64,000 bases of DNA from Curtobacterium luteum (GCF_014646995.1 NZ_BMOI01000008.1:116093-180092); one strand, 5' to 3'. Positions 44,283-53,310 are shown, counted from the first letter of the stretch. The notes: generated from the sequence alone by a model not told the origin. Numbers and translations are program-made.

Positions 44283-45155
44283 TCAGCCGCTGAACGTGTT
44301 CGCCGGGAGCCCGTGGACCCGCGTCGGGACGACGAACACCGCTCCCGAGTGCGGATGCGCCGCCAGCTGGTCCTCCTCGAGGTTCTCCCGTGCCGTCGCG
44401 ATGAAGAGCGTCGACAGGTCGTCGCCGCCGAACGCCACCGACGTCACGTTCGGCGCCGGGACCTCGACGACCTCGAGCAGTGCGGCGTCCGGGCTCCGCC
44501 GCTCGACCCGGCCGGAGCCGTACACCGCGGTCCAGAGGCAGTCCTCGTCGTCGCGGACGAGCCCGTCGTGCGCCGCACCGCTGATGAACGGCACGAGTTC
44601 ACCGAGCACGCCGTCCGGTCCGTACGGCGCACGGTAGATGGTCGAGGTACTGGTGTCCGTCACGAACATCGTCGTCCCGTCGGCGGACCACTCGAAGCCG
44701 TTCGCCACCCCGAACCCGCCACGCAGCGTCCGGACGGAGCCGTCGGCCTCGAACGAGTACAGCGCGCCAGCGGGGTCGTCACCGCCGAGGTCCATGCTGC
44801 CGACGACGAACCGGCCGAAGGGGTCGCACTTGCCCTCGTTGAACCGCATGCCCGCGGTCGCGTGGTCCACCCGGGCGAGTTCCCGTTCGACCACGCCGTC
44901 CTGGTCGGTGAGCACCACGGTGTCGCCGAGCGCGGCCACGAACCCTCCGGAGGCCCGGGGTTGGAAGCTCGCGAGGGGCGGCGGTAGCGGGACCACGCTC
45001 TGGACCGTGCCGTCGGCCGACGCCGTGGTGAGCGTGCCGAGGGTGATGTCCGTCCAGCGGAGCACGTGCTCCTCCCGGCTCCAGACGATGCTCTCGGCGA
45101 GGACGGCCCGGTCGTCGCAGAAGACGGTCACGGGTCCGGTGGTCGCGGGGTCCAT
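44283..45155 (-). CDS. SMP-30/gluconolactonase-like protein
   Basis: A 290-residue six-bladed beta-propeller of the SMP-30/gluconolaconase/LRE family. Recognisable parts are AESIVWSREEHVLRWTDI (about 18-35), MRFNEGKCDPFGRFVVGSMD and NGFEWSADGTTMFVTDT. Members hydrolyse sugar lactones with a bound divalent metal. The start is the ATG at 45155. It stands before the RHS region and behind the hydrolase on the same strand, with a four-base gap to the convergently unrelated upstream sequence. Confidence 0.87.
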   Translation of the reverse strand: MDPATTGPVTVFCDDRAVLAESIVWSREEHVLRWTDITLGTLTTASADGTVQSVVPLPPPLASFQPRASGGFVAALGDTVVLTDQDGVVERELARVDHATAGMRFNEGKCDPFGRFVVGSMDLGGDDPAGALYSFEADGSVRTLRGGFGVANGFEWSADGTTMFVTDTSTSTIYRAPYGPDGVLGELVPFISGAAHDGLVRDDEDCLWTAVYGSGRVERRSPDAALLEVVEVPAPNVTSVAFGGDDLSTLFIATARENLEEDQLAAHPHSGAVFVVPTRVHGLPANTFSG

Positions 45156-45369
45156 GGTCCCTGCGTACCTGGGCCGGCCTCGGTGCGCGTTCACCCGTGG
45201 TCGACGAGCGCGGTGGGCGGATGCCACGCACGCTCCCCGGCTTCGACGACACGTCCCCCGAGCACACGGCTCCCCTGCTCGCCGTCGCGCACTCCGGCAA
45301 CCTGTCGATCACGACGCCGTGCGTACCTGCGGTCGACGTCGGTTCCTTCCCCAGTCAGGGCAGGTCTCG

Positions 45370-45570
45370 CTACGGCTTGCGGCGCAGCCCGCGCAGTCCG
45401 GAGATCACGCACCCGATCCCAGCCACTGCAGCGAGGACCTCGATCACGACCGCGGGCAATCCCGCTCGCCCGACCGGATCGAACGGCTCCGAGGAGAACG
45501 AGAAACCGATGGCCACCGCGAACGAGAGCGCGCCGAGCACCAACATCGTGATCGTTCCTGAACGACTCAC
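45370..45570 (-). CDS. Small two-helix membrane protein, possible orphan immunity protein
   Basis: A 66-residue protein from a GTG with GAGG six bases upstream: VSRSGTITMLVLGALSFAVA starts it, and a second helix is followed by LRGLRRKP. Its layout matches the 69-residue protein directly behind the RHS gene: two helices, a polar loop of about 20 residues, and a basic tail. I infer a former or second immunity gene for an RHS toxin. The flanking 45156-45369 holds nothing I can identify. Confidence 0.55.
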   Translation of the reverse strand: MSRSGTITMLVLGALSFAVAIGFSFSSEPFDPVGRAGLPAVVIEVLAAVAGIGCVISGLRGLRRKP

Positions 45571-45710
45571 TTCATTCCTCACCTGGGCCCAGCCGCAACT
45601 CGACGGACGCGGTTTCCGTGCCAGCAAGGGCGGCGGACAAATCTCCACCGCGCACGAGCGGGAGCGGGACCGGGTGACCGGCGACGACATCCGCTCGTTC
45701 GCCAGCCAAT

Positions 45711-45741
45711 GACTTTCATGGAACGCGCCTCGCCGGAGGCT
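45711..45741. repeat. Left flanking direct repeat of the RHS locus
   Basis: GACTTTCATG followed, 12 bases later, by CCGGAGGCT. The same two blocks, 11 bases apart, recur at 50652-50681 beyond the RHS start. The pair may mark the ends of an inserted or recombined segment. Confidence 0.5.
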
Positions 45742-45805
45742 GCGTGTTCTCCGCTCGCTGCCACGCCCCTGATCGCGTCCGCGGAGCAGGATCTCGATTC
45801 CGAAC

Positions 45806-46015
45806 CTATCCGCGTTTTCGTCTTGCCACGTTCAGCACGACGCCGATCAGGAGCACAAGTCCAGCTAGTCCCATCACGAGCGCAAGCAGCCAAACCGGGA
45901 ATCCGTGTCTCGACTCTTGCTCCCGTAGAGGTGAGAGCAAGAGCACCACTGCCCCGATCACGAACGCCGAGCCGGCGATACCGGCCAACAGTTCTTTTCC
46001 TTGCTTCACGATCAT
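45806..46015 (-). CDS. Two-helix membrane protein behind RHS, likely immunity protein
   Basis: A 69-residue protein starting MIVKQGKELLAGIAGSAFVI. Two hydrophobic helices (about 9-28 and 42-62) are joined by a polar loop, LREQESRHGF, and end in ARRKRG. Its ATG overlaps the RHS stop (ATGA), so the two are made together. Genes directly following RHS or other polymorphic toxins usually encode the cognate immunity protein, and a membrane location fits the hydrophobic RHS tip. Its base composition is less GC-rich than its surroundings. Confidence 0.65.
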   Translation of the reverse strand: MIVKQGKELLAGIAGSAFVIGAVVLLLSPLREQESRHGFPVWLLALVMGLAGLVLLIGVVLNVARRKRG

Positions 46016-49000
46016 GAAAAACCTCCGGTGACGGCCGTGGAGACCAATTCTCCTGCGACTGCACAGCCCGCTGCGGCGGCTACAGCCCCGAGAGGGGTAG
46101 TCGTGGTCCCCACAATTCCTTCGCAGATGGCCGTGGTGGCGAATCCGACCACGGTCGATACCGCTTCGGTGGCGCAGCTCTCCGTCGTATAACCGGCCTG
46201 GCAAGCTGAATCGAGTTTCTCGCCCGTGACTACGAGATCCAAGGCGGTGCCGTATCCCGCCCTGCCGGACGAATCAGACCGATTGATCGGGTCACCTCCG
46301 GCGTATGCGTAACGGTTGGCGTTGGTGGGGCTGAGTGGTGCGTCGAGGGTGTCGCGTTCGATCCACCCACCCGTGACGCTGCTCTGCCACCGGTAACCGA
46401 ACTTCGTCAACCCGTTCTCGGTGCTGCTCGAGCGGAGGCCAGTCCTGAATCCGTACGGGTTCTGCTGCCACTGCGTGCTGGTCTTGTTTTGGTCGGTGAT
46501 GCGTTCTGCGCCGTACGGGTCGTAGTGCACCTCGTAGGCCTTTGCGCCGGCGTCAGTGATAGCTGCGGTCGGGTTCCCGATCCCGTCTACAACCCACATG
46601 CTCGTGGTCCCGTCTGTGGTCTGCAGATCCATTGGCTGCCCGGTAACGGGGTCGCTGATCACGGACGCGGTCCCCGTGCCGGCGACGGTGCGGCTGGTGA
46701 TCACGGGAACACCGTTCTGATCCGTCGTGCCATACGTGTAGTCGTACTCCGCACCCCCGTCGGTGGACTGTGACAGGAGCTTGTTCATGTCCGCGCCCGC
46801 GTACTCGTAGGCGGTGGTGACGCCGTCCTTCGAGGACGAGGTCAGCTGCTGCGCACCGTTGTAGGTGAACGTCTCTCCGGGTGCTTTGGTCAGGTTCCCG
46901 ACCTTGTCGTACTCGTACCCGTCCGAGGTGATCTGGCCGACCGCGTTGTACGTCAACGTCTGCGAGCTCGTCCGGTCACCGGACTGCGTCTCGGTGAGCC
47001 GGTTGCCGGCCTTGTCGTACGTGTACGCCCAGGTCACGTTCGTCCCACCTGCAGCCTGCTCGGCCTTGGTGAGGCGGCTGTTGGAGTCGTACGTGTAGAC
47101 GGTGGTCTGCCCGGACAGGTTGTTCTCGGACCACTGGATCTTGTCCGTATCGTCCGCGCTCTTGGGGGCCGAGCAGTCTGCGCCGGTTGCCACGCTCGAG
47201 ATGTAGCAGTACGTCAGGTCGACGACCTGCTTCGGGTTCGCGCTGTTCGCCGATGCCTGGACGCGGGTGACTTTGTTGCCGGCACCGTAGGTGATCTTCT
47301 GGTGCGCCGCCCACGTCGAAGGCGCCGTGTCCGGCGTCGCGTTCGCGGGGGCGCCGAGCCAGGTGTCGGTGCGGCGTCCGTGGTCGTCGATCTTGTAGAC
47401 CTGCTTCGCCGTTCCGCCGTCCGCAGCCGGGTAGGTGGTCGCGGTGAGCACGTTCGCGGAGTCGTAGTCGTGCGTGACGGTGCCGTGCTGGTCGGTGACG
47501 GTGCGGGTGTTCCCACCGAGGTCGTACGCGTAGGACACGGTCCCGCCGCCAGCGGTGTTCACCGTGGACGTCAGGCGGTTGCGCTGGTCGTAGGTGTTGG
47601 TGATGGTGCCGGTCGCGGACTGCTCGGTGAGGAGGTTGCCGTTGCCGTCGTAGGTGTTCGTGACCGTCGGGGTGCCGTCATCGAACGCGGTCGTCAAGAG
47701 CCGGTCGTCGTTGTCGTACGCGTACGTTGTGACGCCGCCGTTGCCGTCGGTGTGGTTGCGCACCCGGCCGAATGCGTCGTACGAGTACTTCTGCTGCCCG
47801 ACCGTGTCATCGGGAGCGGTGATCGCGAGCAACTGGCTGTTCGTGTCGTAGCTGTAGCTGGTCTTGGCCGTGTTGCCGGGCGCTTGCGCGGTCTTGACCG
47901 CACCCCATGCGTACGGGTCGGTGCCCTTCTTGTTGTACTCGAGCGTCGCGGTCGACGCTTCCGGGCTCCCGCTCTGCCCGTTGGTGCTGGTGGAGGAGAG
48001 GTTCCCGGGCCCGTCGTACGTGAAGTCGGTGTCGTTCTTCGACCCGTCGGTGGTCTTCGACGGCAGGTACGCCGCCGCTGCCGAGGAGGAGCCGTAGGTA
48101 GCGCTGCTGGTGCTACCGGAGCCGGACTCGGACTGCGTCAACGACTGCCCGTTGTTCGCGTCGTACTTGTTCGTGGTCTTCGACTGCGCCACATCACCGC
48201 CCGCCGCTCCGACCGTCGACGTCGCAACGCCGTTGTTCGCCGAGTTGTACGTCCGGGACCGTTCGTTCCCTTCTGGGTCGACGGCCTTGGTCACGAGGTC
48301 GTTGCCGTCGAGCGTGTAGCTGGTGTGTGCCGTGTCAGCGATCGCCTTGGACTGGTCGGACCGGGGGTCCGCGACGAGCGTGGAGGTGTCCGATGCGTAG
48401 GAGAGTCGGGTCACCGCGGTCCCCGGGGAACCGGCGGTGGTGTTGCGCTGCTCGACCTTCGTGACCCGGTCGGAGGAGTCGTAGGTGAACGCCGTCACGC
48501 CGCCCTCGGGCGCCGTGATCGTGGTGAGGTCCCCGCTGGTGTAGCCGAACGTGGTCCGCTTGCCGAGCGCGTCCGTGTACGTGGTGATGTCACCGGCGCT
48601 GTTCTTCGTCCATGACACGCTCCGCGAGCTCGAGCCGCTGGACTGGGAGAACGTCTGTACGCCGTTCGCGTACGACGAGTTCGCCGTTCGCGCACCCGTC
48701 ACGCCAGCCGTGGAAACGAGGCTGGTCAGCTTGTACCGGTCGGACGTGGCGAAGGTGAAGTCGGTGATGTTGCCGTTGCGGTCGGTCACCTTGGTGGGCT
48801 GCCCGGCGAGGTTGAACACCGTCATCGAGTTCGACGTCCACCCCTTGAGTTGGTACTGCGTGTCCTCCCCGCTCGGAGTGACGCGGGTCAGGGTCTGCTG
48901 CAGACCGGCCGGGGTCTTGAACTGACCCTGTGTACCGGTCGGGGTGAACTGCCACGCCGTCCCGACGGCGTCGGTGTAGATGACACCCTGCGCGTTCGCG

Positions 49001-50520
49001 GTCAGGTCGCCCGCACCAGCGAGCGCGTACTGCCACCGGTTCGCGTCCATCGTGTTCGTGTTCGCCACGTTCGTCGCCCGCGAGTTGTACGCAGCCCCGA
49101 TCGTGGTGTTCTGCGTGACCCCGGGCAGGTTCAGCGCGGTCGTGGTGACCAGCAGGTTCCCCGTCCCGACATCGACGCTGGCGTTGGTCTGGTCCGTGAT
49201 CGGGAACGGCAGCGTCGTCGCGGAGGTCCGCTGACCGGTCCGGTTCGTGTTCCCGGGGCCGCCAGGCAGCGAGTTGTAGGCGCCCTGCAGGTCGACGAGG
49301 TAGTTCATCGCCGTCGAGCCCATGTTCTTGATGCGGATCTTGCCGTTCGCACCCACCGCCGTCACGACCGTGTTCGTCACCTTCGACGTCGCGTCGCTGT
49401 TGATCGCCGAGGAGGCCGGTTCCGCCGCACCGTCAGCCCACATCTTCGCGTACGAGTCCGCTCCGCTGTCGTTGATGGCCGTGAACGTCACCGCGACCGC
49501 CGACAGGCCGCCCTCGACCGTCGGTGCGCCCGCCTGACCGCCGACCTGCACGGTGAACGAACCGCCGGCAGCGATGCTCGAGCTGTTCCGCGTGTCGATC
49601 AGTCGACCCTGCAACGGCGTGAACCCGCCGCCCGGGTTCGAGGGCAGGAAGTACCCCTGGATGTCGACGACGAGGTCGATGTTGCCGCCGCCGCTGGCGG
49701 TGTCGAGGTAGAACTTCCCGTCGGCGCCGAGTGCGACCTGCGCCTGCATCGCGGTCGTCAGACCCTTGGTCGAGTTGTAGTTCAACACCCCTGTGCTGCC
49801 GTCAGCGCCGTTCGGTGTGGGACGCACCCACCCGGCCTTCGCCTCTCGGTTGATCACGATGACGTTCACCGCGACCGCTGCCGCACCAGCAGGGATGCCG
49901 TTCTTGCCCGTCACCTGCAGCGTGCGCCGCGACCCCGGCGGCAGCACTCCGGCAGAGGACGCGCCGGTTCCGTCACGGGTGTCCAACGCCCGGACCGGCG
50001 ACATCGCCGTGAACCCGCCCGCGGACGCACCGTTCTGCGTGGACGTGTAGTACCCGGTGACGTCGATGATGACCGTCGACTGGGCCGTGTCGGTCTTCAC
50101 CTGGATGCTGCCGTCGTCCGCGACTGCCAGGAGCCCGGTGTTCGACGTGTTCCCGCCCACACCCGAGTTGTAGATCGTCAGCAACGTCGCTGCGTCCCCC
50201 GAGTCCGCGCGCGCCTGCAGCTGCCCCGACCCGTTCGGGTCCGCGATCGTCACCATGAACGTGATGGCACCGATCCCGGACGACGGCAGCCCTGCGACCC
50301 CGGCGACCTGAACCGTCCGCCACGTCCCGGCGCTGGTCCCACCGCCGAGCACGCGAGCGTTCGACGGCATCGGGACGAACTGGCCACCCGTTCCCGTCAC
50401 CGCCGCCTGCGCAGGCGCCGGCTGACTCACGGACACCAACAACGACCCCAGCAGCGCGAGCAACGCCACCACGGCGAACACTGACCAACGGACACGGCGC
50501 GACAAGGACGCAGCGAACAC
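46012..50520 (-). CDS. RHS-repeat surface protein with hydrophobic C-terminal tip
   Basis: A 1502-residue secreted protein. It has a signal peptide (about 1-40) and three approximately 125-residue beta modules (about 45-425, pattern R-x-x-DTR to VDxxGYF). Many YD/RHS repeats follow (about 440-1350, e.g. TYDGNGNLLTE and YAYDNDDRLLT). The RHS core is NPYGFRTGLRSSS to NRYAYAGGDPINRSDSSG, after which a unique tip of about 80 residues is Gly/Ala/Thr-rich and hydrophobic with four cysteines. RHS shells deliver such tips as toxins. The GTG start has GAGGGG upstream. Confidence 0.88.
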   Translation of the reverse strand: MFAASLSRRVRWSVFAVVALLALLGSLLVSVSQPAPAQAAVTGTGGQFVPMPSNARVLGGGTSAGTWRTVQVAGVAGLPSSGIGAITFMVTIADPNGSGQLQARADSGDAATLLTIYNSGVGGNTSNTGLLAVADDGSIQVKTDTAQSTVIIDVTGYYTSTQNGASAGGFTAMSPVRALDTRDGTGASSAGVLPPGSRRTLQVTGKNGIPAGAAAVAVNVIVINREAKAGWVRPTPNGADGSTGVLNYNSTKGLTTAMQAQVALGADGKFYLDTASGGGNIDLVVDIQGYFLPSNPGGGFTPLQGRLIDTRNSSSIAAGGSFTVQVGGQAGAPTVEGGLSAVAVTFTAINDSGADSYAKMWADGAAEPASSAINSDATSKVTNTVVTAVGANGKIRIKNMGSTAMNYLVDLQGAYNSLPGGPGNTNRTGQRTSATTLPFPITDQTNASVDVGTGNLLVTTTALNLPGVTQNTTIGAAYNSRATNVANTNTMDANRWQYALAGAGDLTANAQGVIYTDAVGTAWQFTPTGTQGQFKTPAGLQQTLTRVTPSGEDTQYQLKGWTSNSMTVFNLAGQPTKVTDRNGNITDFTFATSDRYKLTSLVSTAGVTGARTANSSYANGVQTFSQSSGSSSRSVSWTKNSAGDITTYTDALGKRTTFGYTSGDLTTITAPEGGVTAFTYDSSDRVTKVEQRNTTAGSPGTAVTRLSYASDTSTLVADPRSDQSKAIADTAHTSYTLDGNDLVTKAVDPEGNERSRTYNSANNGVATSTVGAAGGDVAQSKTTNKYDANNGQSLTQSESGSGSTSSATYGSSSAAAAYLPSKTTDGSKNDTDFTYDGPGNLSSTSTNGQSGSPEASTATLEYNKKGTDPYAWGAVKTAQAPGNTAKTSYSYDTNSQLLAITAPDDTVGQQKYSYDAFGRVRNHTDGNGGVTTYAYDNDDRLLTTAFDDGTPTVTNTYDGNGNLLTEQSATGTITNTYDQRNRLTSTVNTAGGGTVSYAYDLGGNTRTVTDQHGTVTHDYDSANVLTATTYPAADGGTAKQVYKIDDHGRRTDTWLGAPANATPDTAPSTWAAHQKITYGAGNKVTRVQASANSANPKQVVDLTYCYISSVATGADCSAPKSADDTDKIQWSENNLSGQTTVYTYDSNSRLTKAEQAAGGTNVTWAYTYDKAGNRLTETQSGDRTSSQTLTYNAVGQITSDGYEYDKVGNLTKAPGETFTYNGAQQLTSSSKDGVTTAYEYAGADMNKLLSQSTDGGAEYDYTYGTTDQNGVPVITSRTVAGTGTASVISDPVTGQPMDLQTTDGTTSMWVVDGIGNPTAAITDAGAKAYEVHYDPYGAERITDQNKTSTQWQQNPYGFRTGLRSSSTENGLTKFGYRWQSSVTGGWIERDTLDAPLSPTNANRYAYAGGDPINRSDSSGRAGYGTALDLVVTGEKLDSACQAGYTTESCATEAVSTVVGFATTAICEGIVGTTTTPLGAVAAAAGCAVAGELVSTAVTGGFS

Positions 50521-50651
50521 GCGAAGAACCCCTCAACAGCTGCGTGCAGCGCACAGCCCCCATGGCCGACCTGAGCAACCACCCAGGACGCTACGGAGCC
50601 ATCCTCACCACCGCACCCCCAGAAGCGAAGGTAGAAGTTCGATCACGAAAC

Positions 50652-50681
50652 GACTTTCATGCCGCATCGCTCCCGGAGGCT
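50652..50681. repeat. Right flanking direct repeat of the RHS locus
   Basis: GACTTTCATG and CCGGAGGCT, 11 bases apart, in the same orientation as at 45711. It lies between the RHS promoter region (50521-50651, lower GC, no gene) and the DUF1206 gene. Confidence 0.5.
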
Positions 50682-50715
50682 CGTCCGGTCCGCACAGCCA
50701 GGGCACCCCGCGCCC

Positions 50716-51549
50716 TCAGAGCCGCGCGTACCGCGCCCGGAAGAAGCTGTACACGCCGAACGCCACGAACCCGATGCCGATCGCCACGAGCACCACGGTG
50801 CCCCCGGGCATCTCGTGCAGCGCGTCGAAGGCGCCGTCGAGGCCCGTGGCCTGGTCCGGGTCGCTCCGGAACGCCGCGACGGCGATGAGGACACCGACCG
50901 CGACGACCGCGACGCCCTTGAGCACGTAGCCGACGACGCCGAGCACGGTCACCGCGTGCTCGATGGGCTGCCGCGGGCGGACGAGCTGCTTCCAGAACGA
51001 CCGACGCGCCCCCTCGACGACGAGCGCGATGCCGATCGCGATCGCGACGAGCGCCACGAGCAGCAGGAGGAACACCCCGCCCGGCGTCGCGATGGCCTTG
51101 GCTGCGGCGGTCCGCGAAGATCCGCTCGAGCTCGTCCCGGCCCCGGTCGCGTACTGCATCGCCGACCACGAGATGGCGCCGTAGACCACGGCCTTGCCGG
51201 CGTTCTTGAGTCGGGCGCCCCAGGCGCGAGCGCTGTCGCTCCGCCCACCGACGACGGCCTCGATGACGAGGCGGATGGTGAGGGCAGCGGTCCCGATGGC
51301 GACCACCCAGAGCAGGAACACCCCACCGGGCACCCGCTCGATCTGCTGCAGGGCGCCGGACTGATCCGTCTCGCTCCCGCCGGCTGCACTGCCGATGCCG
51401 AGCAGGATCACGAGGTACCCGATGAGGAGGTGCACCACACCGCTGCCGATGAACCCGCCGCGTGCCACCAGTTCGAACCAGCGGCTGTCGGCCACCCGCC
51501 GTGCCTGCCGTCCGGCGTCCTTGACCGCCCGTTCCGCCGTTCCGCTCAT
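50716..51549 (-). CDS. DUF1206 membrane protein
   Basis: A 277-residue protein with about six helices arranged as three repeated helix pairs, each beginning with an ARGG/GKAV/LKGV-type segment and ending near PGG(V/T)(F/V)L. This is the DUF1206 pattern, common in actinobacteria and without a known role. The ATG at 51549 starts MSGTAERAVKDAGRQ. A longer in-frame extension to 51795 is rejected as low-complexity. Confidence 0.8.
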   Translation of the reverse strand: MSGTAERAVKDAGRQARRVADSRWFELVARGGFIGSGVVHLLIGYLVILLGIGSAAGGSETDQSGALQQIERVPGGVFLLWVVAIGTAALTIRLVIEAVVGGRSDSARAWGARLKNAGKAVVYGAISWSAMQYATGAGTSSSGSSRTAAAKAIATPGGVFLLLLVALVAIAIGIALVVEGARRSFWKQLVRPRQPIEHAVTVLGVVGYVLKGVAVVAVGVLIAVAAFRSDPDQATGLDGAFDALHEMPGGTVVLVAIGIGFVAFGVYSFFRARYARL

Positions 51550-51631
51550 CGGTCCAGCGTGCCCGTCGGGGACGGTCCTGTCCGGACCGCGTGCGGTCCC
51601 CGGACCGCCCCGGTGACGGGCCGGGAGGACG

Positions 51632-51725
51632 GGCCTGGAGGCGCGTGGCCAGGCCGCCACGCGCCTCCAGGCCGACGACGGGACGGACTGGGGGCGCGGT
51701 GCGGGCCCGCCTCGCGCCTCTCCCC
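51632..51725. repeat. Two diverged copies of the 48-bp palindrome family
   Basis: 51632-51673 has arms GGCCTGGAGGCGCGTGGC and its near-complement. 51682-51725 starts GACGGACTGGGGGCGCGGTG but its right half is degraded. They lie past the rtcB stop and before the DUF1206 start, on an all-minus stretch. Confidence 0.75.
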
Positions 51726-51787
51726 ACCGGCACGGCCGGACCGTCGCTGGCGCGACGGGCCGGAACCGGCGGCGTGGCCCCAGGCAG

Positions 51788-52954
51788 TCAGTCACCCTTG
51801 ACGTTGACGACCTGCCGCAGCGTGTGCCGGACGCGGACCAGGTCGGCGGCGTCCGCCATCACCTGGTCGATGTCCTTGTACGCCGCCGGGATCTCGTCGA
51901 GGAACGCGTCCGTGTCGCGGTACTCGATCCCGACCATCGCGGCGCGGAGCTCGTCGTGCGTGAAGGTCTTCCGCGCCGCGGACCGGGAGAACCGACGGCC
52001 GGCACCGTGCGGGGACGACTCGAGCGACGGCTTGTTGCCCAGGCCCTCCACGACGTAGGACGCGGTCCCCATCGAGCCCGGGATGAGTCCAGGCTGCCCG
52101 GCCCGCGCCTGGATCGCGCCCTTCCGGGAGACCCACACGCTCTTCCCCCAGTGCGTCTCGCGCTGGGTGAAGTTGTGGTGGCAGTTGATCCGCTCCTGCT
52201 CGTCGACCGCGGTGCCGAGCACCTCGGCGAGCTGCCGGACGACGCGGTCCATCATCTCCTCGCGGTTGAGCAGGGCGAAGTGCTGCGCCCACCGGAGCTC
52301 GGCGATGTACCGGTCGAACTCCGGGGTCCCCTCGACGAGGTAGGCCAGGTCGGGGTCCGCCAGCTCGATCCACCAGCGCCGCATCAGCTGCTTCGCGACC
52401 CGGATGTGCCGCTGGGCGATCTTGTTGCCGACGCCCCGCGACCCGGAGTGCAGGAACAGCCAGACCCGGTCGGCCTCGTCGAGCGAGACCTCGATGAAGT
52501 GGTTGCCCGACCCGAGCGTGCCGAGCTGGTTCCGCCACCCGCCGTGCGCGCCCGCGGGGTCGAACCCGGCCGCCTCGGCCATCGTCTCGAGCTCGGCGAT
52601 GCGCGGCTCGGCGGTCGCGACGATCTTCCGGTTCGACGCGCCGGCGGACAGCGGGATCGCACGCTCGATCTGCTCGCGGAGGCCGCGCAGGTCGGACGGC
52701 AGGTCGGCCGCGGAGAACTGCGTCCGGACGGCGATCATGCCGCACCCGATGTCGACGCCGACGGCGGCGGGCATGACCGCGCCGAGGGTCGGGATGACGG
52801 AGCCCACGGTGGCGCCGAGGCCGAGGTGGGCGTCGGGCATGAGGGCGAGGTGCGGGAACACGAACGGCATCCGCGCCGTCGTGCGGGCCTGCTGCTCGGT
52901 GGTCTCCTCGAGCAGGGAGGCCCAGCTGAGCAATCGGTCGGTGATGTGCTGCAT
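51788..52954 (-). CDS. rtcB: RNA-splicing ligase RtcB
   Basis: A 388-residue RNA ligase that joins 2',3'-cyclic phosphate or 3'-phosphate ends to 5'-OH ends using GTP and manganese. It has PDAHLGLGATVG, the metal cysteine in GVDIGCGM, GSGNHFIE, HSGSRG and the guanylylated histidine in PHGAGRRFSRSAA. It likely repairs tRNA or rRNA broken by stress or toxins. The ATG at 52954 gives the family-normal N-terminus. No archease or RtcA gene is adjacent. A small ORF and two hairpins lie upstream. Confidence 0.95.
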   Translation of the reverse strand: MQHITDRLLSWASLLEETTEQQARTTARMPFVFPHLALMPDAHLGLGATVGSVIPTLGAVMPAAVGVDIGCGMIAVRTQFSAADLPSDLRGLREQIERAIPLSAGASNRKIVATAEPRIAELETMAEAAGFDPAGAHGGWRNQLGTLGSGNHFIEVSLDEADRVWLFLHSGSRGVGNKIAQRHIRVAKQLMRRWWIELADPDLAYLVEGTPEFDRYIAELRWAQHFALLNREEMMDRVVRQLAEVLGTAVDEQERINCHHNFTQRETHWGKSVWVSRKGAIQARAGQPGLIPGSMGTASYVVEGLGNKPSLESSPHGAGRRFSRSAARKTFTHDELRAAMVGIEYRDTDAFLDEIPAAYKDIDQVMADAADLVRVRHTLRQVVNVKGD

Positions 52955-53044
52955 GGTGGTTCGTCTCGCTTTCCGTGACGGTCGGCGGCCGTCGGGTGAC
53001 GGCCGGGGGTGACGGTCCGGGACGGTGCCTGACTGCCGACCGGT

Positions 53045-53122
53045 CCACCCGAGCCGAGGTCGGGTGGGAGACGGGAGGGCAGGAGACGGGACGCCCCGGG
53101 CCGGGTGGGCTCGCGGGGCGTC
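53045..53122 (-). terminator. Two hairpins between the small ORF and rtcB
   Basis: GACGCCCCG and CGGGGCGTC (53090-53098, 53114-53122) form a nine-base stem 17 bases after the small ORF stop. CCACCCGA and TCGGGTGG (53045-53052, 53060-53067) form a second. Their place between a short ORF and rtcB suggests termination or attenuation. Confidence 0.55.
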
Positions 53123-53139
53123 GGGTGACGGTCGCGTGC

Positions 53140-53247
53140 CTACGCGGGGTTGCGGAGGGACTGGCTCGCGTACTGCCGTTCGGACAGCACGACGAGTGCG
53201 TCGAGCTGGAGCTCGACCCACTGTTCGGGGTGCTGTACGGCGCGCAT
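53140..53247 (-). CDS. Small ORF upstream of rtcB
   Basis: A 35-residue protein starting MRAVQHPEQWVELQLDALVV and ending SLRNPA. AAGGA lies seven bases before the ATG, and codon third positions look coding. It is not membrane-like; residues 8-27 could be one amphipathic helix. It sits 185 bases before rtcB with two hairpins between, and after a 14-base direct repeat, so it may be a leader peptide or a small RtcB-associated protein. I know of no family. Confidence 0.5.
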   Translation of the reverse strand: MRAVQHPEQWVELQLDALVVLSERQYASQSLRNPA

Positions 53248-53310
53248 GCGCAGTCCTTCCGTGGTGCCCGGGGCGGACGTCCTGCCGGTGGGCAGGAGGA
53301 CGACAGTAGT

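Noticed and set aside
45156..45369. Possible gene remnant between SMP-30 and the 66-residue protein
   Set aside because: Short frames on both strands give no recognisable protein and lack start signals.
46012..50520. Insertion sequence or prophage around the RHS gene
   Set aside because: No transposase, integrase or terminal inverted repeats are present; only imperfect direct repeats are seen.
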